Source of the DNA: Janthinobacterium lividum
Lineage (GTDB): Bacteria > Pseudomonadota > Gammaproteobacteria > Burkholderiales > Burkholderiaceae_D
Length of the DNA stretch: 64,000 bases
Direction of reading: 5' to 3'
NCBI RefSeq assembly: GCF_023509035.1
Contig: NZ_CP075583.1
Coordinates: forward strand, 1,116,001 to 1,180,000
The translations under genes were made by a program, and so were the position numbers. The notes beneath the pieces were generated by a model. It saw only the letters and a list, made by a program, of their open reading frames with translations, was not told where the DNA came from and ran no database searches. Of this stretch, positions 1 through 10,000 are shown piece after piece (position 1 is the stretch's first letter; each line of letters begins with the position of its first letter).

Positions 1-31
1 CCCACCAGTTCGACAAGCGGTGAGTGGTGGA

Positions 32-147
32 TGCCTGACCAAAGCTGCTGCGCGTCGCGCTTTGCAGCCGGCGATGCTCACCGTGCTAGAGCACGGTTGC
101 GCTTCTCGGCCACAAATCGCTGCCGCTCGCTATGGTTTTGTCAGGCA
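32..147. repeat. 116-bp dispersed palindromic-ended repeat, copy A
   Basis: This element aligns without gaps to 25554-25669, with 95 of 116 positions identical. Its ends are perfect 8-bp inverted repeats (TGCCTGAC / GTCAGGCA). It contains a hairpin at 81-96 (CCGTGC, loop TAGA, GCACGG) and a GCTGC/GCAGC stem nearer the left end. No ORF fits it. It lies just past the 3' end of ubiX. It resembles a MITE-like or structured intergenic repeat family; the family name is unknown to me. Confidence 0.8.
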
Positions 148-178
148 TCGTGACGTGCGTAGTTGGTGATGTAGTCTG

Positions 179-793
179 TTAGTTTGTTGCTGACTGGTCT
201 GATGCTTTCAAACCATTCCACCGCGGCGCCAGGCCGTGCTCGATGCCGAGCAAGTCGATGACGCGCGCCACCGTATGGTCGACCATTTCCGCAATGCTCT
301 GCGGGTGGTGATAAAAGCTCGGTAAGGGCGGGAAGATGATGCCGCCCATTTCGGTCACGGCTGTCATATTGCGCAAGTGCGCCAGGTTGAACGGCGTTTC
401 GCGCACCATCAGGATCAGGCGGCGGCGCTCCTTGAGCACCACATCGGCTGCCCGCGTAATCAAATTATCCGACAAGCCATGTGCCACGGCCGCCAGCGTC
501 TTCATTGAGCACGGCGCGACGACCATGCCATCCGATTGAAACGAGCCACTGGCGATACTCGCGCCGATGTCGCGCAGCTTGTGTACCACGTGCGCCTGCG
601 CTTCGATTTCCTTGCGCCCTACGCCCGTTTCCTGGTGCAGGGTCAGTACGGCTGCATCCGACAAGACCAGATGCGTCTCGACGCCGGGGATGGCGACGAG
701 CAATTGCAGCAGCCGCAAGCCATACACGGCGCCCGTGGCGCCCGTGATGGCCACGACGATACGGCGCGGCCGCTGCTGTTGGCTATCAGGCAT
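179..793 (-). CDS. ubiX: UbiX flavin prenyltransferase
   Basis: The product (204 aa) belongs to the UbiX/Pad1 flavoprotein family, which prenylates FMN to make the cofactor for the UbiD decarboxylase of ubiquinone synthesis. The N-terminal Rossmann motif [10 protein letters not shown] (about residues 16-25), the central [11 protein letters not shown] segment and the late [13 protein letters not shown] segment are all typical. Length is normal for the family. The ATG overlaps the last 8 bases of grxD upstream, so the two genes are probably co-transcribed and translationally coupled. The C-terminus runs to just before dispersed repeat copy A. No ubiD is visible in the window. Confidence 0.93.
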   Translation of the reverse strand: MPDSQQQRPRRIVVAITGATGAVYGLRLLQLLVAIPGVETHLVLSDAAVLTLHQETGVGRKEIEAQAHVVHKLRDIGASIASGSFQSDGMVVAPCSMKTLAAVAHGLSDNLITRAADVVLKERRRLILMVRETPFNLAHLRNMTAVTEMGGIIFPPLPSFYHHPQSIAEMVDHTVARVIDLLGIEHGLAPRWNGLKASDQSATN

Positions 794-1097
794 CCAGCAG
801 GGACTTCAGTTCGCCCGATTCAAACATTTCATTCATGATATCGGAACCACCGATGAACTCGCCTTTGACATACAGCTGCGGAATGGTTGGCCAGTTCGAG
901 TAATCCTTGATGCCCTGGCGCACTTCCGGGTCATCCAGCACGTTGACGGTGGCGATGTTTTCGACGCCGCATGCTTTCAGGATCTGGATGGCGCGGCCGG
1001 AAAAGCCGCACTGCGGGAACTGGGCAGTGCCCTTCATGAACAGCACGACTGGCGTGCTCGTCACGGTTTCTTTGATCCAGGTTTGTACGTCGCTCAT
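786..1097 (-). CDS. grxD: Monothiol glutaredoxin, Grx4 type
   Basis: A 103-aa cytoplasmic monothiol glutaredoxin that carries and delivers [2Fe-2S] clusters. The active-site signature CGFS starts at Cys30, and the cis-proline segment WPTIPQLY follows near residue 69; both are diagnostic of the Grx4/GrxD class. Length is standard. The start is preceded by an AGAGGCAG ribosome site. An AT-rich region with TATAAA on the minus strand lies about 40 bases upstream and is flanked by a 7-bp inverted repeat. The gene overlaps ubiX by 8 bases. Confidence 0.95.
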   Translation of the reverse strand: MSDVQTWIKETVTSTPVVLFMKGTAQFPQCGFSGRAIQILKACGVENIATVNVLDDPEVRQGIKDYSNWPTIPQLYVKGEFIGGSDIMNEMFESGELKSLLDA

Positions 1098-1125
1098 AGC
1101 TGCCTCTGATGGGTAAATAAATAGA

Positions 1126-1154
1126 TGCCGTCATTTTATAAGAAAACGACGGCA
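1126..1154 (-). promoter_or_regulatory. Putative grxD-ubiX promoter with flanking inverted repeat
   Basis: TGCCGTC (1126-1132) and GACGGCA (1148-1154) form a perfect 7-bp inverted repeat around an AT-rich spacer that reads TTATAAAA on the minus strand, about 40 bases before the grxD start. The position suits a -10 region with an overlapping operator. No -35 hexamer is clear and the regulator is unknown. Confidence 0.35.
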
Positions 1155-1253
1155 CGGGTATGCGCTCAAGTCATAAATCGGACAAGTCAGCCACGTAGAA
1201 GTTTATAACTGCTTGCCCAGGCAGATGGATTGTGCCGCGCCCACGTATTTGCC

Positions 1254-1673
1254 TCAGGCAATGACGGCTGTATAGCCGTGTTTGGCATAAAACGCCACCG
1301 CGCGGCTATTTACCACGCGGGTGGACAGGTGCACAGCCTGGTAGCCATGCCGGCGCGCCTGCGCTTCCACATGGGCCAGCAGGGCAGCGCCCACGCCGGT
1401 GGCGCCGGGGCGCGCATACATGCGCTTGAGTTCTGCCGTGGCGCTGTCCGCTTCGCCCAGCGGCCGCAGGGCGGCGCAGCCCAGCAGGGCGCCGGCGCCG
1501 TCGCGGGCCAGGTAAAAGCCGCCGCGCGGCGTTGCCGCTTCGACATCGAAGGAAGAACGGCCACTGTCGCCGTTGATGCGCAGCAGCACATCCGATAATT
1601 CGTCGAGCAGCAGCTTGGCATCCAGGCTGGCGGCGTCCACCGCCAGGATGACGAGGTCATGCCTGGCGGCCAT
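1254..1673 (-). CDS. GNAT-family N-acetyltransferase
   Basis: A 139-aa protein of the GCN5-related acetyltransferase fold. The acetyl-CoA pyrophosphate-binding loop is visible as RPGATGVGAALLAHVE (R/Q-x-x-G-x-G/A type, about residues 88-103). It is followed by the C-terminal segment NSRAVAFYAKHGY typical of motif B. The substrate cannot be told from the sequence. It starts 4 bases after the tex stop codon, so it is probably the second gene of a tex operon. The start at 1673 gives full domain coverage. Confidence 0.85.
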   Translation of the reverse strand: MAARHDLVILAVDAASLDAKLLLDELSDVLLRINGDSGRSSFDVEAATPRGGFYLARDGAGALLGCAALRPLGEADSATAELKRMYARPGATGVGAALLAHVEAQARRHGYQAVHLSTRVVNSRAVAFYAKHGYTAVIA

Positions 1674-1677
1674 GGAC

Positions 1678-4026
1678 TTAGCCGCGCAGCTTGGCGAACG
1701 CGGCGGCCATGCTGCCAGCCGGCTCGGGGGCGTTGCGCGACTGCGACTGGTGCTGTGCCATGCTGCGGCGGTCGTTGCGGTCGCCTTTTTGCTCGGGCTT
1801 GCTGCCCGGCTGCGGCGCGCTGTCCGTCAGGCGCATGGTCAGCGCGATGCGCTTGCGCTTTTCATCGACTTCCAGCACCTTGACGCGCACGACCTGGCCA
1901 GCCTTGACCACCGTGTGCGGGTCCTTCACAAACGTGTTCGACAGGGCCGAGATGTGCACGAGACCATCCTGGTGCACGCCGATATCGACAAAGGCGCCAA
2001 AGGCGGCCACGTTGGTGACCACGCCCTCGAGAATCATGTCCGGGCGCAAGTCGCGGATTTCTTCCACGCCTTCCTTGAAGGTGGCGGTGGTGAATTCCGG
2101 ACGCGGGTCGCGGCCCGGCTTTTCCAGTTCCTTCAAGATGTCGGAAATGGTCGGCACGCCAAACGTTTCATCCGCATATTTTGCGGGGCTGAGGGTTTTC
2201 AGCAGGGCCGTTTCGCCGATGACGGCCTTGATATCCTTCTTGATATCGGCCAGGATCTTTTCCACCAGCGGGTACGATTCCGGGTGGACGGCCGAGGCGT
2301 CCAGCGGGTTTTCGCCGCCCATCACGCGCAAGAATCCCGCTGCCTGTTCGTACGTTTTGTCGCCCAGGCGCGGCACAGCCTTCAGGGCCGCGCGCGAGGT
2401 GAACGCGCCCTTCATGTCGCGGTAGGTGACGATGCTTTGCGCCACGCTGGCCGACAGGCCGGACACGCGCGCCAGCAGGGGCGCCGACGCCGTGTTCACA
2501 TCCACGCCCACGGCGTTGACGCAATCTTCCACCACGGCATCGAGCGAGCGGGCCAGCTGGCTTTGGCTCACGTCATGCTGGTACTGGCCCACGCCGATCG
2601 ATTTCGGGTCAATTTTCACCAGTTCGGCCAGCGGGTCTTGCAGGCGGCGCGCGATCGATACGGCGCCGCGCAGCGACACATCCATGTCCGGCAACTCTTT
2701 CGAGGCGAATTCGGACGCCGAATACACCGACGCGCCCGCTTCCGAGACGACGATCTTCGTCATCTTCGCTTCCGGATGCTGCTTGATCAAATCCTGCGCC
2801 AGTTTATCGGTCTCGCGCGAGGCCGTGCCATTGCCGATCGAAATCAGCGACACATTGTGCTTGGCGGCAAGACGGCCCAGGGTGTGCAGCGAGCCATCCC
2901 AGTCATTCTTCGGCTGGTGCGGGTAGATCACGGCCGTGTCGACGACTTTACCGGTGGCATCGACCACCGCCACTTTCACGCCCGTGCGCAGGCCAGGGTC
3001 GAGGCCCATGGTGGCGCGCTGGCCGGCCGGCGCGGCCAGCAGCAGCGCCTTCAAATTGGTGGCAAAGACGTTGATGGCGTCGAGTTCCGAGCGCTCGCGC
3101 AGCGCGCCCATCAGTTCCGTTTCCAGGTGCATGAAGCTTTTTACGCGCCAGGTCCAGCGCGCCGTATCAAGCAGCCACTTGTCGGCCGGACGGCCGAGGC
3201 TCTTGATGCCGAAGCGGGCAGCGATGCGGCCTTCGCACGGGTTGTGCGGCGCATCCCATTTCGGTTTTTCCGCTTCCGTGTCCAGGCGCAGGGTGACGTC
3301 GAGGATACCTTCGCGGCGGCCACGCAACAGGGCCAGCGCGCGGTGCGAGGGGACTGTGGAAATGGTTTCCGAGTAATCGAAATAATCGGCGAATTTTTCG
3401 CCTTCGTCCTGCTTGCCTTCCACCACTTTCGATTCGACGATGCCATGTTCCTGCACGTATTCGCGCAAGGTTTGCAGCAAGGTTGCGTCTTCGGCGAAAC
3501 GCTCCATCAAAATCTGGCGCGCGCCATCGAGGGCCGCCTTGGTGTCGGCCACGCCCGGGTTGTTGCCGTCGGCACTCGTAAACGCGTCGCGCAGGAACTT
3601 GCCCGCTTCCATTTCCGGCGTCAGTTCCGGATTGTCCAGCAAGCCGTCGGCCAGCGGCATCAGGCCCGCTTCGATGGCGATCTGCGCCTTCGTGCGGCGC
3701 TTCTGCTTGTACGGCAAATACAAATCTTCCAGCCGCGTCTTGTCTTCCGCGTGCATGACGGCGTCGAGCAGCTCGGGCGTCATCTTGTTCTGTTCCGTGA
3801 TCGACGCCACGATGGCGGCGCGCCGCTCTTCCAGCTCGCGCAGGTAGCGCAGGCGCTCTTCGAGCAGGCGCAGCTGGATATCGTCGAGGCCGCCGGTCGC
3901 TTCCTTGCGGTAACGGGCGATGAAGGGCACGGTGGCGCCTTCGTCGAGCAGTTCGATGGCGGCGGCAACCTGCACCGGTTTGGCGGCAAGTTCAAGGGCA
4001 AGACGTTGTTCGATAGTGGGCAGCAT
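1678..4026 (-). CDS. tex: Tex-family RNA-binding transcription accessory protein
   Basis: A 782-aa Tex/YhgF protein. Domains in order: N-terminal Tex helical region with [17 protein letters not shown], a YqgF/RNase-H-like domain ([16 protein letters not shown]), a helix-hairpin-helix region ([17 protein letters not shown]), and an S1 RNA-binding domain near the C-terminus ([20 protein letters not shown]). Tex proteins bind nucleic acid and affect transcription and stress tolerance. I chose the ATG at 4026 (MLPTIEQRL) over an in-frame ATG at 4065: the family begins there and a GGAA-containing ribosome site precedes it. The C-terminal tail is short, basic and polar, as usual. Confidence 0.93.
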   Translation of the reverse strand: MLPTIEQRLALELAAKPVQVAAAIELLDEGATVPFIARYRKEATGGLDDIQLRLLEERLRYLRELEERRAAIVASITEQNKMTPELLDAVMHAEDKTRLEDLYLPYKQKRRTKAQIAIEAGLMPLADGLLDNPELTPEMEAGKFLRDAFTSADGNNPGVADTKAALDGARQILMERFAEDATLLQTLREYVQEHGIVESKVVEGKQDEGEKFADYFDYSETISTVPSHRALALLRGRREGILDVTLRLDTEAEKPKWDAPHNPCEGRIAARFGIKSLGRPADKWLLDTARWTWRVKSFMHLETELMGALRERSELDAINVFATNLKALLLAAPAGQRATMGLDPGLRTGVKVAVVDATGKVVDTAVIYPHQPKNDWDGSLHTLGRLAAKHNVSLISIGNGTASRETDKLAQDLIKQHPEAKMTKIVVSEAGASVYSASEFASKELPDMDVSLRGAVSIARRLQDPLAELVKIDPKSIGVGQYQHDVSQSQLARSLDAVVEDCVNAVGVDVNTASAPLLARVSGLSASVAQSIVTYRDMKGAFTSRAALKAVPRLGDKTYEQAAGFLRVMGGENPLDASAVHPESYPLVEKILADIKKDIKAVIGETALLKTLSPAKYADETFGVPTISDILKELEKPGRDPRPEFTTATFKEGVEEIRDLRPDMILEGVVTNVAAFGAFVDIGVHQDGLVHISALSNTFVKDPHTVVKAGQVVRVKVLEVDEKRKRIALTMRLTDSAPQPGSKPEQKGDRNDRRSMAQHQSQSRNAPEPAGSMAAAFAKLRG

Positions 4027-4119
4027 GGTTGTTTCCAGAGCGATCAAGCCTGGAATGATACGCAATCGGCGCGATTGCGCAATCTTGACAGCGCAAATGG
4101 ACTGTGCGTTGACAACAGC

Positions 4120-4500
4120 TTAACGGGGTGACAGCAGCGGGGCCGGCAGCAGCGGGCTGGCGGGTGGCGGCGGCGCCGGCCTCTGCGGCGTGACGGATTT
4201 GCCAAAGGCATTGCCCATGCGGTGTTCGAGGGCGGCGCGGTTGTACAGGCCCAGCTGGTTCGATGGGCGCTGCATGGTCGCTTCCGCACCGGACAGGGCG
4301 GGTGGCTGACGGTTCACGGTGTTGCTGTTCGGTAATAATTTTTCATTCAAGCAAGATATGGATTGGGTGCGCTTGCCATTCACTTCCACTTCCACGCAGC
4401 CCTTCTCCGGCGCGGCGGCCTTGACGACGACGGTGTGCTCGTCCGCCTGCGCGGGCAGGGTGGCGCAGGCCAACAGCAACAGTGATAACAGGCGTGCCAT
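4120..4500 (-). CDS. Small secreted protein of unknown function
   Basis: A 126-aa protein I do not recognise. It has a clear signal peptide (MARLLSLLLLACATLPAQA, cleavage about residue 19), then a short charged domain with two cysteines (about residues 35 and 50) that could form a disulfide. The tail is rich in proline (PAPPPPASPLLPAPLL). The likely location is the periplasm or surface. It is transcribed divergently from the cell-surface-signalling operon, and the two share the 4501-4693 region. Involvement in that system is only a positional guess. Confidence 0.6.
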   Translation of the reverse strand: MARLLSLLLLACATLPAQADEHTVVVKAAAPEKGCVEVEVNGKRTQSISCLNEKLLPNSNTVNRQPPALSGAEATMQRPSNQLGLYNRAALEHRMGNAFGKSVTPQRPAPPPPASPLLPAPLLSPR

Positions 4501-4587
4501 GGCGGCTCCCGGAGCGGTGGAGAAGCGCTCAGCATAGCAAGGTCATATGTCGCAGCGATGACACAGGCGGACATGCAGGCTTGCGCC

Positions 4588-4605
4588 ATGTCATGCAGTT
4601 GTCAT
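4588..4605 (+). promoter_or_regulatory. Pho-box-like direct repeat upstream of the STN operon
   Basis: ATGTCAT, four bases (GCAG), then TTGTCAT: two 7-mers with an 11-bp period. Each differs from the Pho-box half-site CTGTCAT at one position. It lies in the divergent region before the STN/sigma/anti-sigma genes. Similar pairs on the opposite strand precede tpsA and tpsB. PhoB binding is inferred, not shown. Confidence 0.4.
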
Positions 4606-4622
4606 TTTATGAAGCTACCATC

Positions 4623-4638
4623 TTGCCATTCTGCAGAC
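4623..4638 (+). promoter_or_regulatory. Partial match to the tpsA/tpsB promoter block
   Basis: TGCCATTCTGCAGAC here matches 12 of 15 positions of the tpsB upstream block ending in GCAGTC (20791-20805). A TTATGA also lies 5' of it (4607). The CTGTC element found 14 bases downstream at tpsA and tpsB is not conserved here. It may be an autoregulatory site of the ECF sigma, or chance. Confidence 0.3.
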
Positions 4639-4693
4639 AACATTGCAGTCAAGACACTTCATGAGCAGGCTTTTTCGTTGATTTCCCTGGAAA

Positions 4694-5419
4694 ATGACAC
4701 GAACCCACCGCCGCACCGCAACGGGCAATGCCCTGGCCTTGTCCGCTTGTTTGCTGATGACATTGATGACATTCGTGCGGCCGGCAGCGGGTGCGGACGG
4801 TGCTGACGCCGCCGCGCACGCGACCATGCGCTTTGACTTGCCTGCCCAGCCGCTCGATGCGGCCCTGGTGGCGTTTGGCGAAGTGACGGGGTATTCCGTG
4901 CTCGTCAGCAGCCAGCTGGCGGCCGGCAGGGTGGCTGCGCCCGTGCGTGGCGACTACACGCCGGCCGAAGCGCTGCAGCGCTTGCTGGTGGGCACGCAGC
5001 TGGGCGCGCGCTTCAGCGGCAGCAACGCGTTTACCCTGCTGGCGCTGGCCGATGCACCCGTGGCGCCGGCGCCCGTGCCGGCCGAAGCCGTCCCTGCCGC
5101 GCCGCCCTTGCAAGGTTACGCGGCCGTCCTGCAGCGCTCGCTCACGCGCGCCCTGTGCCGCTTGCATCCGGACGCCTTCGGCCGCTACCGCCTGGCCTTC
5201 CAGCTGTGGCTCGATGAGCGGGGCAAGGTGCGCGCCGTGCATGTGCTCGAGTCGAGCGGCGTGGCGCAGCGCGACCGTGCCGTGCTGCAACGCCTGCGCA
5301 GCCTGCTGATGGATGGCGCGCCACCGGCGGGCCTGCCGCAGCCACTGACGATTTTACTGACGCCGCGCCCCGACCCAGGCGCCGATTGCGCGCCCTACCT
5401 CCTGGCCGGGGCGCCCTGA
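4694..5419 (+). CDS. STN and TonB-C domain periplasmic signalling protein (VreA-like)
   Basis: A 241-aa exported protein. Residues 1-34 form a signal peptide. About 44-112 (MRFDLPAQPLDAALVAFGEV onward) form a secretin/TonB short N-terminal (STN) domain, the part of TonB-dependent transducers that talks to FecR-type anti-sigmas. After an Ala/Pro linker, about 135-230 look like a TonB C-terminal domain (FQLWLDERGKVRAVHVLESSG). There is no beta-barrel, so it is not a receptor. This architecture matches VreA of the P. aeruginosa PUMA3 system. It is followed after 2 bases by the ECF sigma gene and then the anti-sigma gene, supporting a role as signal transducer. The Shine-Dalgarno sequence is weak (CTGGAAA). 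Confidence 0.85.
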   Translation: MTRTHRRTATGNALALSACLLMTLMTFVRPAAGADGADAAAHATMRFDLPAQPLDAALVAFGEVTGYSVLVSSQLAAGRVAAPVRGDYTPAEALQRLLVGTQLGARFSGSNAFTLLALADAPVAPAPVPAEAVPAAPPLQGYAAVLQRSLTRALCRLHPDAFGRYRLAFQLWLDERGKVRAVHVLESSGVAQRDRAVLQRLRSLLMDGAPPAGLPQPLTILLTPRPDPGADCAPYLLAGAP

Positions 5420-5421
5420 GC

Positions 5422-5979
5422 ATGTCGGAATTACTCAAAACCACCTTGCGCAAGCTGTTCCTGGAACGCTATGGACAGTTTCGCCGCCACCTGCAGCGCC
5501 GCCTGGGCTCGGAAGACCTGGCCAACGACGCGCTGCATGAAACGTACTTGCGGGTGGAACGGATGAACGCGCCCGAAGCAATCAGCTATCCATCCGCCTA
5601 CCTGATGCGCATCGCCATCAACATTGCGGAAGATCAACGCCGCGACAATGCGCGCCTGCTCAGCCTGCCGGATATCGACGACTTGTACGAGATGGCCGAT
5701 GAATTGGCCGACCCGGCCCGCACCTTCAGCGCGCGCGCCGAGCTGGAGGAGCTGGAACGGGCCTTGCAGGAGTTGCCGAAACGCCGGCGTGCCATCGTCA
5801 TCGCCGCCCGCGTCGATCAATTGCCGCACCGCGACATCGCCGAGCGCTTCGGCATTTCCGCCCGCACGGTGGAGAAGGAATTGCGCGCCGGCTTGGAACA
5901 TTGCTGCGAGCGCATGGGACGCGATTTCATTCAGCGCTTCGGTCCCGGCGCGGGAAAAACGTCTAAACATCATGACTGA
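5422..5979 (+). CDS. ECF RNA polymerase sigma factor, FecI-like
   Basis: A 185-aa sigma-70 family factor of the extracytoplasmic-function class. The region 2 helix includes DLANDALHETYLRVERM and the segment SYPSAYLMRIAINIAEDQRR. The C-terminal region 4 shows the helix-turn-helix DIAERFGISARTVEKELRAGLEHC, typical of FecI relatives. I placed the start at 5422 (MSELLKTTL), 2 bases after the STN gene stop, rather than at an in-frame start at 5386 inside that gene. The end overlaps the anti-sigma start by 8 bases. It probably drives the tpsA and tpsB promoters downstream. Confidence 0.92.
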   Translation: MSELLKTTLRKLFLERYGQFRRHLQRRLGSEDLANDALHETYLRVERMNAPEAISYPSAYLMRIAINIAEDQRRDNARLLSLPDIDDLYEMADELADPARTFSARAELEELERALQELPKRRRAIVIAARVDQLPHRDIAERFGISARTVEKELRAGLEHCCERMGRDFIQRFGPGAGKTSKHHD

Positions 5980-6919
5980 ACAAGCGGAAGACGACATGAG
6001 TGTCATCCAGAAGGAAGCGCAAGCGTGGGTCGTGCGCCTGGCCTCAGGCCAGGTCAGCGAGCGCGATGCGCAAGTGTTTCGCCACTGGTGTGCGCGCAGC
6101 CGCAAGCATGCCAACGCGTTTGCCGAGGCGCGCGCCGTGTGGAGCGCGATGGCGCCGGCCGCGCGCGCCGTCAAGCGGGCGCAGGCGCCTGTCAACACGG
6201 CGCGGCGCGCCTGGCTGGGCGGCGCCGTGGCTGCCTCGCTGGGCTTGCTGGTGCTGCGCCCGCCAACGGACCTGTGGCCGGCCGTGGCGGGCCTGGGCGC
6301 CGACTATGCCACGGGCACGGGCGAGCAGCGCGAAGTGGCGCTCGACGGCGGCGTGCTGGTGCAGATGAATACGCAGACGCGCCTCGACGCGGCGCCCCTG
6401 CAGGATGGTGCCGCGGCGCTGGTGCTGCTGGCGGGCGAGGCGGAATTCCAGGCTGGCCTGCGCGGTGCGGCGCGCCTGCGCGTGCAGGCGGGCGACGGCA
6501 CGGTGTCGACCGGCAGCGCGCGCTTCAATATCCGGCTGTTCGGCCAGGAAGTATGCGTGACCTGCCTGGCGGGCCGCCTGCGCGTGGCGCAGGCTGGCAA
6601 CGATGCGGAACTGGCTGCCGGCCAGCAGCTGCGCTACCGGCCCGAGCATTTCGGCATCGCGCGCGCGGTGGCGAAGAGCGATGTCAGCGCGTGGCGCCAG
6701 CGCCTGCTGGTGTTCAAGCAAAGCACCCTGGCCGAGGTGGTGGACGAGGTGAACCGCTACCGTCCCGGCAAGCTGATCCTCAATGGCGACGCGCTGAAAC
6801 TCACGCGCGTGCAAGCGAGCTTTTCGCTCGACCGCCTAGACGACGTGATCGCCCTGATCCAGGATGCGTATGGCGCGCGGGTGACGCGTTTGCCGGGCGG
6901 CATCGTGCTGTTTGGCTGA
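5972..6919 (+). CDS. FecR-type anti-sigma factor
   Basis: A 315-aa inner-membrane sigma regulator. The cytoplasmic N-terminus (DUF4880-like, QAWVVRLASGQVSERDAQVF with HWCARSRKHANAFAEARAVW) would bind the sigma. One transmembrane segment lies near residues 75-93 (WLGGAVAASLGLLVL). A periplasmic FecR domain follows, and a C-terminal STN-like segment (STLAEVVDEVNRYRPGKLIL) would contact the STN protein. The start at 5972 overlaps the sigma stop by 8 bases. An alternative ATG at 5996 has a better GGAAG ribosome site, so the start is uncertain by 8 codons. Confidence 0.9.
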   Translation: MTEQAEDDMSVIQKEAQAWVVRLASGQVSERDAQVFRHWCARSRKHANAFAEARAVWSAMAPAARAVKRAQAPVNTARRAWLGGAVAASLGLLVLRPPTDLWPAVAGLGADYATGTGEQREVALDGGVLVQMNTQTRLDAAPLQDGAAALVLLAGEAEFQAGLRGAARLRVQAGDGTVSTGSARFNIRLFGQEVCVTCLAGRLRVAQAGNDAELAAGQQLRYRPEHFGIARAVAKSDVSAWRQRLLVFKQSTLAEVVDEVNRYRPGKLILNGDALKLTRVQASFSLDRLDDVIALIQDAYGARVTRLPGGIVLFG

Positions 6920-6941
6920 GCGTCAAGGCGGGGCGCCAATT

Positions 6942-6959
6942 ATGACATTTTCATGACCT
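6942..6959 (-). promoter_or_regulatory. Pho-box-like direct repeat upstream of tpsA
   Basis: On the minus strand this reads AGGTCAT, GAAA, ATGTCAT: two 7-mers with an 11-bp period resembling the CTGTCAT half-sites of Pho boxes. It lies immediately 5' of the GCAGTC/CTGTC promoter elements and is shared, at the same offset, with the tpsB upstream region. Confidence 0.4.
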
Positions 6960-6962
6960 TTT

Positions 6963-6992
6963 GCAGTCCCGGACCTTGTTCCCTGTCAATGC
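6963..6992 (+). promoter_or_regulatory. Putative ECF-sigma promoter of the giant exoprotein gene
   Basis: GCAGTC (6963-6968), 14 bases, then CTGTCAATGC (6983-6992). The same two elements with the same 14-base spacing occur before tpsB. Together with the preceding 23 bases, the 29-base left block matches the tpsB block at 22 positions without gaps. The geometry suits an ECF promoter (-35 GCAGTC, -10 CTGTC). It would leave a leader of about 100 bases before the ATG at 7094. Confidence 0.55.
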
Positions 6993-7093
6993 TGCTGGAA
7001 GCCGCGAATCAGTGCCTGCCGCCCGCCCCCGTGCGTGCCGCGCGCCGCCTCGCGATATCGGTCAGCAACGGAACATGAAAAGGGAATGTCGCC

Positions 7094-10000
7094 ATGCAGC
7101 GAAGCAAGTCGGTCACGAAACACGCATCCTCCTCCGCCATGGCGGGCAACCGGACCGGTCGCCCGGTGCGATTGAAACCGCTGGCGCTGGCTATCGCCAT
7201 GCTGCTGCAGGCGGGTGGCGCGCAGGCGCAGCAGCCGTTCAGCGGCGCCTGGTTTGCCGGCAAGGGCGCGCAGCAGGGCACGGCCGCCGCCACGGGACGC
7301 TTGCCGAATGGCCAGCCGGCAACATCGCTGAATAATCCTTTGCTCCAGCAGCAAAAGGCCGAAGGCAAGCTGCAGCAATCGCTGAACAACCTCTTGCTGG
7401 CCGCGCGCGGCATCGCCGCCGAGCAGGCGGTGCAGGCGGCCGCGCGCCAGGCGGCGCTGGCCGCCGGTGGAGCACCCGATGGCCTGGTCAAGGGCGGCTT
7501 GCAGGTCGACAGCAACAGCCTGACGGCGGGCTGGCTCAACGCCCAGGCGCCCGTGCAGACTCAGGCCGACGGCAAGACCATCGTGAAGGTCGTGCAGACG
7601 GACGACAAGGCGATCTTGAACTGGGAAAGCTTTAACGTCGGCAAGAACACCACCCTGCAGTTCGAGCAGAAATCGCACTGGGCCGTGTTGAACCGCGTGA
7701 ACGATCCGCTGGCACGCCCCAGCCAGATCCAGGGCCAGATCAAGGCCGACGGCACGGTGATGATCGTCAACCGCAACGGCATCGTGTTTACGGGCAGCAG
7801 CCAGATCGATACGCGCAACCTGGCGGCGGCCGCCATGGGCATGAGCGACAGCCAGTTCAAGAGCGGCTTGTATGGCAAGGCGCAGGGTGCGGGCGCCGTG
7901 CCGACCTTTGCGAATGATTTGCTGCTGGGCCAGAATGCCTACACGCATGGCGCGGCCGAGGCGGACGTCGTCGTCGCCGCCGGCGCGCGCATCGACACGC
8001 GCAAGCCGCAGACGGTCACCGAGGGCGGCGGCTATGTGCTGCTGGCCGGGCGCAGCGTCGAGAATGCGGGCGCCATCACCACGCCGAATGGCCAGACCAC
8101 CCTGGCGGCAGGAGACGCCATCGCCGTGCGCCAGGGCATGGGCACGGACAAGAACCAGTATTCGAGCACGCGCGGCAATGAAGTCGAGATGCTGCGCGTG
8201 GCCGGCAGCAGCGCCGGCAGCGTCGTCAACAACGGCTTGATCCAGGCGGCGACGGGCGACATCACGCTCAGCGGCAATAGCGTACGCCAGGATGGCGTGC
8301 TGTTGTCGAGCACCACCGTCAACGGCCGCGGCACGATACACCTGGCGGCGGCGGGCGAGAACGCCGGCGTCACCCTGGCGCGCGGCAGCGTCAGCGCCAT
8401 CCTCATCGATGACAACGGCGCCACGGCGCTGGACGTGCAGCGCGATACCTTGCTGAAAGACACGGGCAAGGGAACGGACACGCCGCAGGACCGGCGCGAC
8501 CAGTCGCTGGTGCGCATCGTCTCCGCCGGCAACATCGAGTTCGAAGGCGATTCGCTGACCCTGGCCACGGGCGGCCAGGTGCTGGCCGATGCGGCCCGCC
8601 GCAGCCACGTGGCGCGCGGCGCCGCCATCGACGTTTCCGGCGCCGTCGGCGTGAAGGTCGACATGAGCAGCAACAATGTGCTGATCAATGTGCAAGGCAA
8701 CGAGCAGCGCGATGCACCGGGCAGCCGTGACGCCAAATACCTGAACAACAGCGACGTGTGGGTCGACCGCCGCGACCTGGTGCTGGTGCCAGCCGGCACC
8801 AACGGCTACGCCACGGACCGCTGGTACACGGCCGGCGGCTTGCTGGAAGTGAGCGGCTACCTGAACACCAGCGGCCACGGTATCGGCGAGTGGGCGGCCC
8901 AGGGCGGCACTGTGGGCTTTGGCGGCGGCGAAGTGGTGACGCAGGCTGGTTCGCGCATCAATATCGCCGGCGGTTCGCTGGACGTGCAGACGGGCATGGT
9001 CAAGCAGACGTGGCTGAAGGGGGCCGATGGCGCGATGTATAAGCTGAGCACGGCTCCCGGCGACAATCTGTACACGGGCCTGTATCGCGGCTATGAAAGC
9101 ACGCATGCGCGCTGGGGCGCGAACACGACGGAAACCCACGCGAATGCCTTGATCGGTCCCCGCGAGCGCCTGGAAAATGGCTATACGGTGGGCCGCGATG
9201 CGGGCCGTTTGATCGTTTCCACGGGTGCCGCCGTGCTGGAAGGCGACATCGATACGTCCGCGTTTCAGGGTGAACGCCAGCAGCGCAAGCGCGATGAAGG
9301 CATGGATAGCTACAAGCAGTCGCAGACGGCGGCGGCGCGCGCCGGTCAATTGATTGTGGGCAAAATGACGCCCGTCTTCGATCCCAAGGCGGGCCAGTTG
9401 CGCGACAGCCCGCAAGCCGTGCTGCAAAACGTCGAGATCGGCAAGGCGGTGCCCATCGCCGATGGCCAGTTGCTGAGCGAAGCCTTGCCGGCCGCGCGCA
9501 GCAAAGCCTTGCAGCTCGACGCGGACTGGCTCAATGGCCTGGAACTGGGCGCGCTCAATATCTATGCCTACGACAAGCTCGACGTCAATGCCGACGTGCG
9601 CGTGGCCGATGGCGGCGACATCGCCCTGCACGCCACCGACGTGGCCATCAAGGCCAATGTCAGTGCGCGCAGCGGCAGTATCGCCGCCGGCAATATGGTG
9701 TCGCGCTATCAGTCCAGCGGGAGCGCCACGTGGCTGGATGCGCCCGTGTCGCCCGAAGGGCGTCCCGCTGGCCCGGCCGGCTTGCGCGTGGCGCCCGGCG
9801 TGCGCCTCGATGCGCGCGGCCTGTGGAGCAATTTGGAACTGGAACCGGGCGCCGTTGCTGGCTTGCCGTATGTGAATGGCGGCAAGGTCACACTGAAAAG
9901 TTCGGGCGGCATCGAACTGGCCGGCGGCAGCGTCATCGACGTCTCGTCCGGCGCCGCCCTGATGAGCAATGGCAGCCTGCAAGGCGGGCGCGGCGGCGAC

